This document shows positions 53,029-61,399 of a stretch of DNA of 64,000 nucleotides, piece by piece. The notes beneath the pieces were generated by a model, which was not told where the DNA came from, did no database searches, and was given only the letters and a program-made list of their open reading frames with translations. The DNA comes from an uncultured Clostridia bacterium (GTDB taxonomy: Bacteria > Bacillota > Clostridia > Christensenellales > Borkfalkiaceae), in assembly GCA_947632195.1 (NCBI GenBank), contig CANROE010000005.1, forward strand, positions 38,156 to 102,155. The letters are read 5' to 3'. The position numbers were made by a program, and so were the translations under genes. The stretch's first letter is position 1. Every line of letters starts with the position of its first letter.

Positions 53029-53051
53029 AAATGTGATAAGGAGGTATTTTT

Positions 53052-54077
53052 ATGGAGAGTAAGCTTTTGCAAGCGGAGACTGCGGAAGCGTCCGGCGTGG
53101 GAGTGAGCGCCGAGGCGGCCGCCGAAGCGCAGCAAAGCAAAAAGGAATCGTTTGGAACGAAGTTCAAAAACAGTTATTTTGCACGGAATTTCAAGCGGAA
53201 TTGGAGCTACTTGCTCTTTCTGATTCCGGCGGTTGTCGTGACGTTTGTTTTCGCCTATATCCCGATGTACGGTCTGTTGATCGCATTTCAGGATTTCACG
53301 CCGGGCGACTCGATCTGGGGAGGCTATTGGATCGGGTTCGACAATTTTTCGGCGTTTTTGGGCAACTACGCGTTCTGGGGGTTGATGTGGAACACCTTCC
53401 TGCTCTGCATCCTCGGGTTCATCATCGGATTCCCGCTCCCCATCATCGTGGCGCTCATGCTCCACACCACGCGCAACAAAAAGATCGCGAAATTTTTGCA
53501 GACGGTATTCAACGGACCGCACTTCATCTCGCTCGTTGTCCTCGTCGGTATGCTCTATCTCTTCTTCGGCAGATACGGGCTCGTGAACAACATCATCGAA
53601 AGCGCGGGAGGGGAGCGTTATTCCTTCTTCCTCGAATCGGGCGCGTTCCGTCCCATGTACATCCTGTCGAGCAACTGGCAGGACTTCGGTTGGAGCTCCA
53701 TCATCTACCTGGCGGCTCTTTCCGGGGTGGAACAGTCCCAGCATGAGGCGGCACAGATCGACGGTGCGTCCCGTTTCCAGCGGGTGCTCCATGTGGACCT
53801 TCCCGCGATCATGCCCATCATTTCGGTCATGCTCATCATGTCCATCGGCGGGCTCATGGGCGTCGGCTACGAAAAAGTGCTCCTCATGCAGACGGACGGC
53901 AACATCGGCGTAAGCGAGATCATCGCAACTTACGTCTACAAGCAAGGACTTACGGCAGGCGGACTCGGCGCAGGTTATGCAACGGCAGTGGGACTTTTCA
54001 ATTCCATCATCAACCTTCTGCTCCTCATCATCGCCAACACCGCGTCCAAGAAGTTCTCCGAGAACTCGCTCTTTTAA
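53052..54077 (+). CDS. ABC importer permease, LplB/YteP type
   Basis: 341 residues. A charged N-terminal extension of about 50 residues precedes six predicted membrane helices. The characteristic start of the family core, NWSYLLFLIPAVVVTFVFAY and PMYGLLIAFQDF, and the EAA loop EAAQIDGASRFQRVLHVDLP are present. These permeases pair with an LplC partner and import complex oligosaccharides, usually powered by a shared MsmX-type ATPase encoded elsewhere; none is encoded in this operon. Confidence 0.93.
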   Translation: MESKLLQAETAEASGVGVSAEAAAEAQQSKKESFGTKFKNSYFARNFKRNWSYLLFLIPAVVVTFVFAYIPMYGLLIAFQDFTPGDSIWGGYWIGFDNFSAFLGNYAFWGLMWNTFLLCILGFIIGFPLPIIVALMLHTTRNKKIAKFLQTVFNGPHFISLVVLVGMLYLFFGRYGLVNNIIESAGGERYSFFLESGAFRPMYILSSNWQDFGWSSIIYLAALSGVEQSQHEAAQIDGASRFQRVLHVDLPAIMPIISVMLIMSIGGLMGVGYEKVLLMQTDGNIGVSEIIATYVYKQGLTAGGLGAGYATAVGLFNSIINLLLLIIANTASKKFSENSLF

Positions 54078-54089
54078 GGAGGTACGGCT

Positions 54090-55040
54090 ATGGAAGATAT
54101 TATCAAAAAAGAAAATTACGAAACTCCCGCCGCCGAAGCCCCCAAAAAGCATAAGCGCAAAAAGGTGCAGGATCCGCTCGGCGACAAAATTTATTACATC
54201 ATCACTTACATCGTCCTTGCGCTCCTTGCACTCATCGTTATCTACCCGCTGTGGTTTGTCATCATCGCCTCCTTTTCGAGCGCAGACGCAGTCCTTGCGG
54301 GCAAAGTGTATCTCTGGCCTGTCGATCTTGATTTCACGGGCTATGTCAAGTGTTTCTCCCGTGCGGACATCTGGATCGGCTATGCCAACACCATATGGTA
54401 CACGGCTGCGTACACCGTGATCAGCGTTGCGTTCACGCTCGCGGCGGCATGGGCGCTTTCGAGGAAGACGTTGCCTCTCCGCAAGTTCTGGATGATCTTC
54501 TTTACGATCACCATGTTTTTCGGCGGCGGGCTCATTCCCTTCTATAACGTCATCAGCGACCTCGGAATGCTCGATACCCCTTGGGCGATCATCCTCCCCG
54601 GCACGGTGTCGGCGTGGAACCTGTTCATGGCAAAGACCTTCTTCCAGACGGGCGTGCCCGATACCATCGTGGAGGCGGCGGAGCTCGACGGCGCGAACAG
54701 AGCACGGCTTTTCGTCTCCATCATCGTGCCCATTTCCGCGCCCATCATCGCAGTGCTCACCCTGTACTATGCGATCGGCCAGTGGAACAGCTACTTCAAC
54801 GCCATGATCTTTTTGAGCGACAGCAAGATGTATCCTTTGCAGCTCGTGCTCAAAGAGATCCTCACCGCCTCCGAATCGACGGTGGGCGGCAGCGGCGAGA
54901 CCATGCTCGAACAGTTCCGCCTCGCCAACCAGCTCAAATACGTCACGGTCATCATTTCGAGCCTTCCCGTGTTCCTGCTCTATCCCTTCGTGCAGAAGTA
55001 CTTCGCGCAGGGCGTGCTTGTCGGCTCGCTGAAAGACTAA
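54090..55040 (+). CDS. ABC importer permease, LplC/YtcP type
   Basis: 316 residues. After a lysine-rich cytosolic start comes GDKIYYIITYIVLALLALIV and five further helices. The EAA-type loop reads IVEAAELDGANRARLFVSII. Translation starts behind AAGGAGG. It forms the transport channel with the preceding permease. The C-terminus QKYFAQGVLVGSLKD is the usual ending of this subunit. Confidence 0.93.
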   Translation: MEDIIKKENYETPAAEAPKKHKRKKVQDPLGDKIYYIITYIVLALLALIVIYPLWFVIIASFSSADAVLAGKVYLWPVDLDFTGYVKCFSRADIWIGYANTIWYTAAYTVISVAFTLAAAWALSRKTLPLRKFWMIFFTITMFFGGGLIPFYNVISDLGMLDTPWAIILPGTVSAWNLFMAKTFFQTGVPDTIVEAAELDGANRARLFVSIIVPISAPIIAVLTLYYAIGQWNSYFNAMIFLSDSKMYPLQLVLKEILTASESTVGGSGETMLEQFRLANQLKYVTVIISSLPVFLLYPFVQKYFAQGVLVGSLKD

Positions 55041-55061
55041 GCCCATTCTTTTGCGGAGTGT

Positions 55062-55100
55062 GGGTGAAACGGAACTTCCCCCAACCATACCGTTTCACCC
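55062..55100 (+). other. 11-bp intergenic hairpin before the binding-protein gene
   Basis: GGGTGAAACGG (55062-55072) pairs perfectly with CCGTTTCACCC (55090-55100) around a 17-nt loop. No T-run follows. It lies between permease and binding-protein genes, where a stabilising stem-loop would raise binding-protein expression above that of the permeases. Confidence 0.6.
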
Positions 55101-55143
55101 CGCTTCCGCCGATACCCGGAAAAATTTTTTAAGGAGTTTAATT

Positions 55144-56829
55144 ATGAAAAAGATCATTACGGCAGTTGCGCTTTGCTGTGCGGCGATGATGGCCTTTGCG
55201 GGCTGCGGCGAAAAGGACGACCGCACGGCCAATTCGGTCGAAGAACTCAAAGACAAATACGGCTATCAGTGGACGGATACTTCCAAGCCCATTCTGAACG
55301 AGACGGGCGCGAAGGAGCTCTCTTTCCACATCTACTCTTCCAAGAACGCGTCCGCAAAGGACTACAGCGATATGGACATCATGCAGACGCTCTTCAAGCA
55401 GACCAACGTTTACGTTGACTGGGAGAATGTCTCCGAATCCATTTACGGCGAGCAGAAATTGCTCAAACTCGGCAAGCACGACGGCATCGACGCCATCTAT
55501 CACGCGGGACTTACCTCCAACGAGACGTCCAAATACGGCGTGGATCGCGGCGCCCTCCTTGCTATCAGTGACTATCTCGAATACATGCCCAACTTCAAGA
55601 AGATCTTGGAGGCTCGCCCCGACATCAAAAAGCAGGTCACGAGCATCGACGGCAAGATCTATTCCCTGCCCCGTATCGAGGAAATGGGACTTTTGCAGAA
55701 CCCCAACCTGCTCTTCATCAACAAGACGTGGGCGGAGAAGGCGGCTGACGCAAACGCCGTCACCGGGCTTACGAAAGATCAGGTGAAGGACGGTTTGGAA
55801 CTCACTGCGTCGCAGATGGAGCAGCTCCTCACCTACTTCAAGAACAACGACATGAACGGCAACGGAGACGCCAAGGACGAACGCCCGCTCTCCTTTGTGT
55901 GGAACAACTGGCAGGGAAACCAGTGCGACCTCTACGGCATGTTCGGGATCAACGATAACCTCGAACACCGCATCATCAAGGACGGAAAGGTCACCTACAC
56001 CGTGCTCGACGATAAGTTCAAAGAGGCAGTGCAGTACCTTCATACTTGGGTCGAAAACGGCCTCATCGACTCCGTCTCCTTCGAGGTGTCGCAGGATAAC
56101 TTCCTTGCACAAGGCAAGGGCACGGGAAAAGACGAGAAGTACGGCGCCTTCTATTGGTGGGAGAGCGAGACGGTCGTCAGCGATCCCACAAATTACGTTT
56201 GCTGCAAGCCTTTGAAGGGCCCGAACGGCGAGCAGACGGTGTGTGTTTCCAACAACCCCGAGATCTCCACGGGCGAAGTCATCTTCTTCAAGGGAACGCC
56301 CAACGTCGAGGTGCTCCTCACCTATTTCGACAGATATTACCTGCCCGAAATTTCGGCGCAGATCAACTACGGTCCCATCGGCATTGCCTTTGAGGAAGAA
56401 AAGGACAACGGCAAACTTGTTGCAAAGGATCCGCCCGCCGGCAAGACGACAGACGAGATCCGCCTTGAAAACGCGCCCCTCGGTCTTTGCTATCTCTCGG
56501 GCGACGTGTGGAACACGACCGTCGAAATGGAGCCCCGTGCAAAACTTCGTTTGGAGCGGCTTGAAAAATACGCGAAACCCTACGTTCCTTCCACGGTATC
56601 GCCCGTTCCCAACCTGCAATTTACCAAGGAAGAGCTGAACACGCTCAGCCGCTTTCAGACGACCGTCGACAACTATCTCCGCGAAAACATTCTCAAATGG
56701 CTGAGAAACGGGCTCGACGACGCAACGTGGGCAGAGCACAAGACGAAGGCCGTATCGACCGCCGTCGGCATCGGTGAAGTGCAAAAGGTGTATCAAGCAG
56801 CTTACGACAGATACGTCAATGGAAATTAA
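55144..56829 (+). CDS. extracellular oligosaccharide-binding lipoprotein (LplA-like)
   Basis: 561 residues from ATG 55144 with AAGGAG upstream. Signal peptide with lipobox FAGC (Cys21). The long type (over 500 residues) with LSFHIYSSKNASAKDY-like early strands, PNLLFINKTWAEK and a C-terminal KVYQAAYDRYVNG helix matches the binding proteins that partner Lpl-type permeases. It delivers the oligosaccharide to the two permeases encoded upstream. The nearby GH32 and fructokinase genes point to fructo-oligosaccharides. Confidence 0.92.
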   Translation: MKKIITAVALCCAAMMAFAGCGEKDDRTANSVEELKDKYGYQWTDTSKPILNETGAKELSFHIYSSKNASAKDYSDMDIMQTLFKQTNVYVDWENVSESIYGEQKLLKLGKHDGIDAIYHAGLTSNETSKYGVDRGALLAISDYLEYMPNFKKILEARPDIKKQVTSIDGKIYSLPRIEEMGLLQNPNLLFINKTWAEKAADANAVTGLTKDQVKDGLELTASQMEQLLTYFKNNDMNGNGDAKDERPLSFVWNNWQGNQCDLYGMFGINDNLEHRIIKDGKVTYTVLDDKFKEAVQYLHTWVENGLIDSVSFEVSQDNFLAQGKGTGKDEKYGAFYWWESETVVSDPTNYVCCKPLKGPNGEQTVCVSNNPEISTGEVIFFKGTPNVEVLLTYFDRYYLPEISAQINYGPIGIAFEEEKDNGKLVAKDPPAGKTTDEIRLENAPLGLCYLSGDVWNTTVEMEPRAKLRLERLEKYAKPYVPSTVSPVPNLQFTKEELNTLSRFQTTVDNYLRENILKWLRNGLDDATWAEHKTKAVSTAVGIGEVQKVYQAAYDRYVNGN

Positions 56830-56847
56830 AAAAACGAGGAGGAAATC

Positions 56848-58818
56848 ATGAAGAAGATCTTAGCGATCGCAATGGCGGCGGCTCTCTCCCTCACGGTGCT
56901 TGCGGGCTGCGGCGAAACGGAAAACAACAACAATAGCAACAACAACAATAAAAACAACACCGCACCCACTATCGAAGGCGTCAAAGTTGAAGACACCATA
57001 ATGGCGGGCGAGGAGTGGGACGCGCTCGAAGGCGTCACCGCTACCGACAAAGAGGACGGCGACCTCACCTCCAAGATCGAGGTCTCCGCGAACGGGCTCG
57101 AATTCAAAGACGGCAAGACGACGCCCACCGTGGCAGATGAGATCGGCTATGAGATCATCTACACCGTGAAAGATTCGGGCGGTTTGGAAACGACCGAATA
57201 CTGCACCCTTAAAGTAAAACAGGCGGCGGGCAAGCTTGAAAATGTGTTTACCGCAGACTTCACCACTCCCACAGCGGCCGATGAGGATGCTCACTATTGG
57301 GATAAAGTCATCGACGGTCCCGAAGCGACTGCAACACTCAAAGAGGGCGCGTATGTCTTTGACGTGACCGATCTCAAAGACGCGGGCGACGACAAGCTCA
57401 TGCTTACGCGGCATTTCGGCGATCTCACCGTGGGCGAATATAAACTCGTTGTTTGGGCGGGCTCGTCCGTCAACACAAAGATCAACATGCAGGCGCTTCT
57501 CGACGATGCAGATGCGGCAACGAACACTTGGGACGGAAAGAACCTCGGAAAAGGCAACGACGATAATTACGCCACGGGAGATGCGCCCCACGGGTTGTAC
57601 GGCGCCGAAGTGGGAACGACCGTCAAGCCCATCACCTTGGAGTTCTCGCTCACCGATAAGAAGATCAACAAAGAAAAAGTCGGGATCCTCTTCCGCATTT
57701 GCCTCGGAGGAAATGACAACCCCGCGCAGTTCAAGTTCTCCATCGAAAAGATCGCCATCTACAAGACGACGGGCACAGAGAGCAAAGAATCTCTCAAGTC
57801 TGCAGATTATAAGACGAGCGTCGAAGGACTCTATCCCAACGATCACGCCGTGGTCACGCAGGGCACGGAAGGTGCGGATATCGCCATTACTTACGACGAC
57901 GCGAATAATGCGGACTGGTATTCGCAGGTCGCGATCGGGCTTCCTGAGCTCGAGATCACGAAGGGCGAAAAGTACTACTATACGTTCAAGGTCAAAGCGA
58001 CCGCCGAAATCGCCGAGCTCATCGTCTGCGTCGAAGACAGTCTCAAAGGTTGGGAGATGCGCGACAGCTATCACAGTTTCTCGCTTGCGGCAAATGAAGA
58101 AAAGACGATCGAAATGGCATTTGTTGCGGGAGAGGGGCAGGACAAAGCCGCCAACCTCACCGACGCAGTTTGCCGGCTCTACCTCGGAAAGCATGAAAAC
58201 GGCGTTGCCTCCAACAAGTTGACGCTCATCAGCTTTGACTTCGGAAAAGTGAACGGCAATAAAACGACCGACCGCGTTGCACAGGACAAATTCGTGCTCT
58301 TTGGCGGAGAATCCTCCAACAAGACGAACAGCAAATATCCGTTCGCCGTGTACAACGGTTCGGATGACGACCTCGCAAACAAGGGGATCGGCACCGCCTA
58401 TATCGAAAACGGCAAGCTCGTCTACAAGATCCACGAGGGCAGCACGGTGGGCGGTCAGAACAAGCTCGTCATCGGCTTCTGGGATAACCCCATCACTCTT
58501 CCCGAAAATGCGTACTATGTCGTCTCCTTCAAGGTAAAGGCTTCCGCCGCGATCGGAATGGACGTCTGCCTGCACGACATGGACTGCGGAACAGATTGGA
58601 ACAGCGGTCTTATCTATCGCCGTGCGCACTTCCAGAACGACCCCGTGCAGATCGGCACGACCGAGACGGAAGTTTCGTTCACCACCGAAGTCGTGTATAA
58701 AGAGAGCAAATGCGAGCTCATTCTCGAATTCGGCTCGGCGGAACTTGCAAAACTTACGGAAGGCGTCACCATCGAGATCTCCGAGATCAAGATCGGCGTA
58801 CAGAAACTTGCAAAATAA
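56848..58818 (+). CDS. surface glycan-binding lipoprotein with Ig-like and CBM-like domains
   Basis: 656 residues. Lipobox LAGC (Cys21) is followed by a Cys-proximal Asn-rich linker (about 16 Asn in 20 residues). Residues about 37-125 form a DUF5011/cadherin-like Ig domain (TAPTIEGVKVED, ATDKEDGDLTSKI). Three beta-sandwich segments follow (about 130-310, 320-470, 480-650), each resembling a carbohydrate-binding module of the CBM4/9 type. No catalytic residues are evident. It sits between the binding-protein and kinase genes, and I infer that it captures fructan at the cell surface for the GH32 lipoprotein. Confidence 0.82.
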   Translation: MKKILAIAMAAALSLTVLAGCGETENNNNSNNNNKNNTAPTIEGVKVEDTIMAGEEWDALEGVTATDKEDGDLTSKIEVSANGLEFKDGKTTPTVADEIGYEIIYTVKDSGGLETTEYCTLKVKQAAGKLENVFTADFTTPTAADEDAHYWDKVIDGPEATATLKEGAYVFDVTDLKDAGDDKLMLTRHFGDLTVGEYKLVVWAGSSVNTKINMQALLDDADAATNTWDGKNLGKGNDDNYATGDAPHGLYGAEVGTTVKPITLEFSLTDKKINKEKVGILFRICLGGNDNPAQFKFSIEKIAIYKTTGTESKESLKSADYKTSVEGLYPNDHAVVTQGTEGADIAITYDDANNADWYSQVAIGLPELEITKGEKYYYTFKVKATAEIAELIVCVEDSLKGWEMRDSYHSFSLAANEEKTIEMAFVAGEGQDKAANLTDAVCRLYLGKHENGVASNKLTLISFDFGKVNGNKTTDRVAQDKFVLFGGESSNKTNSKYPFAVYNGSDDDLANKGIGTAYIENGKLVYKIHEGSTVGGQNKLVIGFWDNPITLPENAYYVVSFKVKASAAIGMDVCLHDMDCGTDWNSGLIYRRAHFQNDPVQIGTTETEVSFTTEVVYKESKCELILEFGSAELAKLTEGVTIEISEIKIGVQKLAK

Positions 58819-58848
58819 CTTGATCTGAATCATCTATCAAAAACCGAA

Positions 58849-58876
58849 CCTCCGCGGTAAAATTTTATCGCGGAGG
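58849..58876 (+). other. intergenic stem-loop upstream of the fructokinase gene
   Basis: CCTCCGCGGTAAAA and TTTTATCGCGGAGG pair over 14 positions with one mismatch. The right arm itself contains GCGGAGG but is followed by TAACGG, not T residues. It may be an attenuator, a weak terminator or a processing site separating surface-protein from kinase expression. Confidence 0.55.
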
Positions 58877-58900
58877 TAACGGCTAAAAAAGAGGTAATTT

Positions 58901-59839
58901 ATGAACACACTCTATGCGATTGGCGAAATGCTCATCGACTTCACGGCGCAGGAGACGGGCGCTCTCGAATCGGCGGTCACTTTCCGCAAAAATGCGGGCG
59001 GTGCACCCGCGAACGTCGCCGTCTGCGTCGCAAAGCTCGGCAAAAAAGCGAACATCATCACCAAGCTCGGCAACGATCCGTTCGGGAATTTTCTTGTGGA
59101 AACGCTCAAACGGGAAAAGGTGGGCACAGAATTTGTGTTCCGCACCGACCGCGCCAACACCGCGCTCGCCTTTGTCGCCCGCGACGAAAAGGGGGAGAGG
59201 AGCTTTTCGTTCTACCGCAACCCGTCTGCGGATATGCTGCTCGATGAAAGCGAGGTGCAACTCGTGCCCTTTGCGCGCGGAGATATTCTCCACTTCGGCA
59301 GCGTAGACCTCTGCGACGCGCCCGTAAAGCGCGCCCACGTCGCCGCCATCAAAAGGGCGAGAGAGACAGGGACGCTCATCAGTTTCGACCCCAATTTGCG
59401 CTATTCCCTCTGGAAGAGCGCGGAGGAGTTGTTACGGACGGTGCGCGAATTTCTGCCGCTTGCGGACATCGTGAAGGTGAGCGACGAAGAACTCCTCGAC
59501 ATCACGGGCATCTCCGATGAAAAAGAGGCGGTAAAGGCCCTCTTTCAAGGAGAGGTCAAGCTCGTGTTCGTCACCAAGGGAAAGGGCGGCGCGTCCGTCT
59601 ACACCAAGTCGGCGGAAGCGTGGCAGCCGACGGATACAGCCTCCAAGGTCGTGGACACCACGGGTGCGGGGGACTCCTTTATCGGAACGATTTTATATCA
59701 ACTTCTCGGACGTGGGATCGAAGGTCTCACGGACGTGGAACTCAACGAAATGCTGCAAAGGGCGAACCGTGCGGCAACCGTCGTCGTCTCGCGCGAGGGT
59801 GCGATCCCCGCGATGCCGGCGAGAGAAGAAGTATTTTAA
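58901..59839 (+). CDS. scrK: PfkB-family fructokinase
   Basis: 312 residues. N-terminal GEMLIDF and GGAPANVAVCVAKLG, then FDPNLRYSLWKS and the C-terminal anion-hole motif DTTGAGDSFIGTIL with the catalytic aspartate. These are the signatures of ScrK-type fructokinases. It phosphorylates fructose released from sucrose or fructan, acting in the cytosol. Genes for a secreted and a cytosolic GH32 follow. Other ribokinase-family sugars cannot be excluded from motifs alone, but the neighbourhood favours fructose. Confidence 0.88.
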   Translation: MNTLYAIGEMLIDFTAQETGALESAVTFRKNAGGAPANVAVCVAKLGKKANIITKLGNDPFGNFLVETLKREKVGTEFVFRTDRANTALAFVARDEKGERSFSFYRNPSADMLLDESEVQLVPFARGDILHFGSVDLCDAPVKRAHVAAIKRARETGTLISFDPNLRYSLWKSAEELLRTVREFLPLADIVKVSDEELLDITGISDEKEAVKALFQGEVKLVFVTKGKGGASVYTKSAEAWQPTDTASKVVDTTGAGDSFIGTILYQLLGRGIEGLTDVELNEMLQRANRAATVVVSREGAIPAMPAREEVF

Positions 59840-59851
59840 GAGGTAATTATC

Positions 59852-61381
59852 ATGAAATTCATCAAGAAACTTTCGGCGATCGCCATTGCGCTCAGCGCCG
59901 TGATGTTGTTCGCGGTCGGTTGCGGCGAAAACGAGGACGGCAAACAGGAACTCGACACCGATCCTTCGGACAAGGACTTTTCCACGCTGCGCTCCGCAAG
60001 CGCGCAGGAGAACGCCTACGACTACAAATTCAACTTCCTGCCCGAAAAGGACAGCGCGGGACAGGGCTATGTCGGCGACACCATGCCCTACTACGAGAAC
60101 GGCACCTACTACATCTACTATCTGAAAGATCGGGGCGATTCTTTCAACCACTCCGTCTATCTCACCACGACCAAAGACTTCGTCCACTATGAGGAAGTGC
60201 AGGAGCCCATTCTCCAAGCGGAGGGCAGCGGACAGGAGACGATGATCGGCACGGGTTCTGTCGTCAAGGTGGGGGAGAAGTACTACTTCTTCTACACGGC
60301 AAACAACGGTTCCGAAGTGTGGAAACAAGATCACAACGGCGAGGTCATCAGAGTTGCCGAGGGCACGAGCCCCACTTCCTTCACCAAGAAGGAGGGTTGG
60401 GAGATCAAGCCCGACGCCGCAGTCGGAAAGCACGACTTCCGCGACCCGCAGGCGTACTATGACGAGGCGAATCATCAGATCGTGCTCACGATCACGACGC
60501 CCATCAGCGGCAACGCCAACATCGTCAAATACACCCTCAATGAGGATCTCACGGGCGCAGCTTACGGCGGCTCCATCTATGCGCGGGACGCCTCCGTCAT
60601 CACGGGCACGGTCTACAACCTCGAATGCTCGGACACCTTTAAGGTGGACGACAAGTGGTATCTGACGTTCTCCGCGCAGGACGGCGATGTGTGGTACACG
60701 ACGGCGGATACGCAATACGGTCCCTATACGGCAACTCCGAAACCCCTTGACGGACAGCTCTTCTATGCGGCGAAACACGCCTCCGACGGTACGAACACCT
60801 ATATGATCGGCTGGGCGCGCCGCTCCGATTCCGTCTCGTCCACGCAGGACGTCAAGGGCTGGGCGGGCAATTTGCAGGTGCAGAAGGTCGTTTCGGACGG
60901 CAAGGGCGGCATTCGCCTTGCGCCCGTGGACGCATATACCCAAAGCACGAAGGAACGCGTCCTTGTGTCCGAAAGCACGGTCGAGTTGAAAGCGGACGAC
61001 TATGTGGAATCTTTCCGCTGTTTCGAGCGGTACATGGTGACGGGGAAGTTCCGATTTGCCTCGGCGTGCGACTTCGGGTTCGCATTCGATTACAACGGCA
61101 GACGGGAGAGCTATAAGACGATCACCCTTTCCGCCGAAAAGATCTCTCTTGATTTCAACCTCGGCAGCGTTCACATCACCGAGATCCCCGTAGCGCTCAA
61201 AGCGGGCGAAAGTTATTCCTTTACCTACATTCAGGAGGGCTCCGTCGGTGTGCTCTATGTGGAGGGGCAGGCCGCGTTCACCGTCCGCCTCTATGGCGTG
61301 AGCGGCAAAAACGTCATGCTTTGGTCGAAGGCAGACGGCGTAACGTTTTCCGATCTCAAACAGTACACCTACACCTATTAA
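59852..61381 (+). CDS. secreted GH32-like fructan hydrolase lipoprotein
   Basis: 509 residues. Signal peptide with lipobox AVGC (Cys24). Five-bladed propeller: nucleophile candidate Asp76 in VGDTMPYYENGTYY (in place of the usual WMNDPNG), the transition-state aspartate in HDFRDPQAYY (about 197), and the acid/base glutamate in NLECSDTF (about 258). Residues about 370-509 are the GH32 C-terminal beta sandwich. The degenerate nucleophile motif places it away from classical invertases, closer to GH32 members often annotated as levanase-like. Held at the surface, it would cut fructan for import. Confidence 0.85.
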   Translation: MKFIKKLSAIAIALSAVMLFAVGCGENEDGKQELDTDPSDKDFSTLRSASAQENAYDYKFNFLPEKDSAGQGYVGDTMPYYENGTYYIYYLKDRGDSFNHSVYLTTTKDFVHYEEVQEPILQAEGSGQETMIGTGSVVKVGEKYYFFYTANNGSEVWKQDHNGEVIRVAEGTSPTSFTKKEGWEIKPDAAVGKHDFRDPQAYYDEANHQIVLTITTPISGNANIVKYTLNEDLTGAAYGGSIYARDASVITGTVYNLECSDTFKVDDKWYLTFSAQDGDVWYTTADTQYGPYTATPKPLDGQLFYAAKHASDGTNTYMIGWARRSDSVSSTQDVKGWAGNLQVQKVVSDGKGGIRLAPVDAYTQSTKERVLVSESTVELKADDYVESFRCFERYMVTGKFRFASACDFGFAFDYNGRRESYKTITLSAEKISLDFNLGSVHITEIPVALKAGESYSFTYIQEGSVGVLYVEGQAAFTVRLYGVSGKNVMLWSKADGVTFSDLKQYTYTY

Positions 61382-61399
61382 CCTTTCAGGGGAAAGCCG

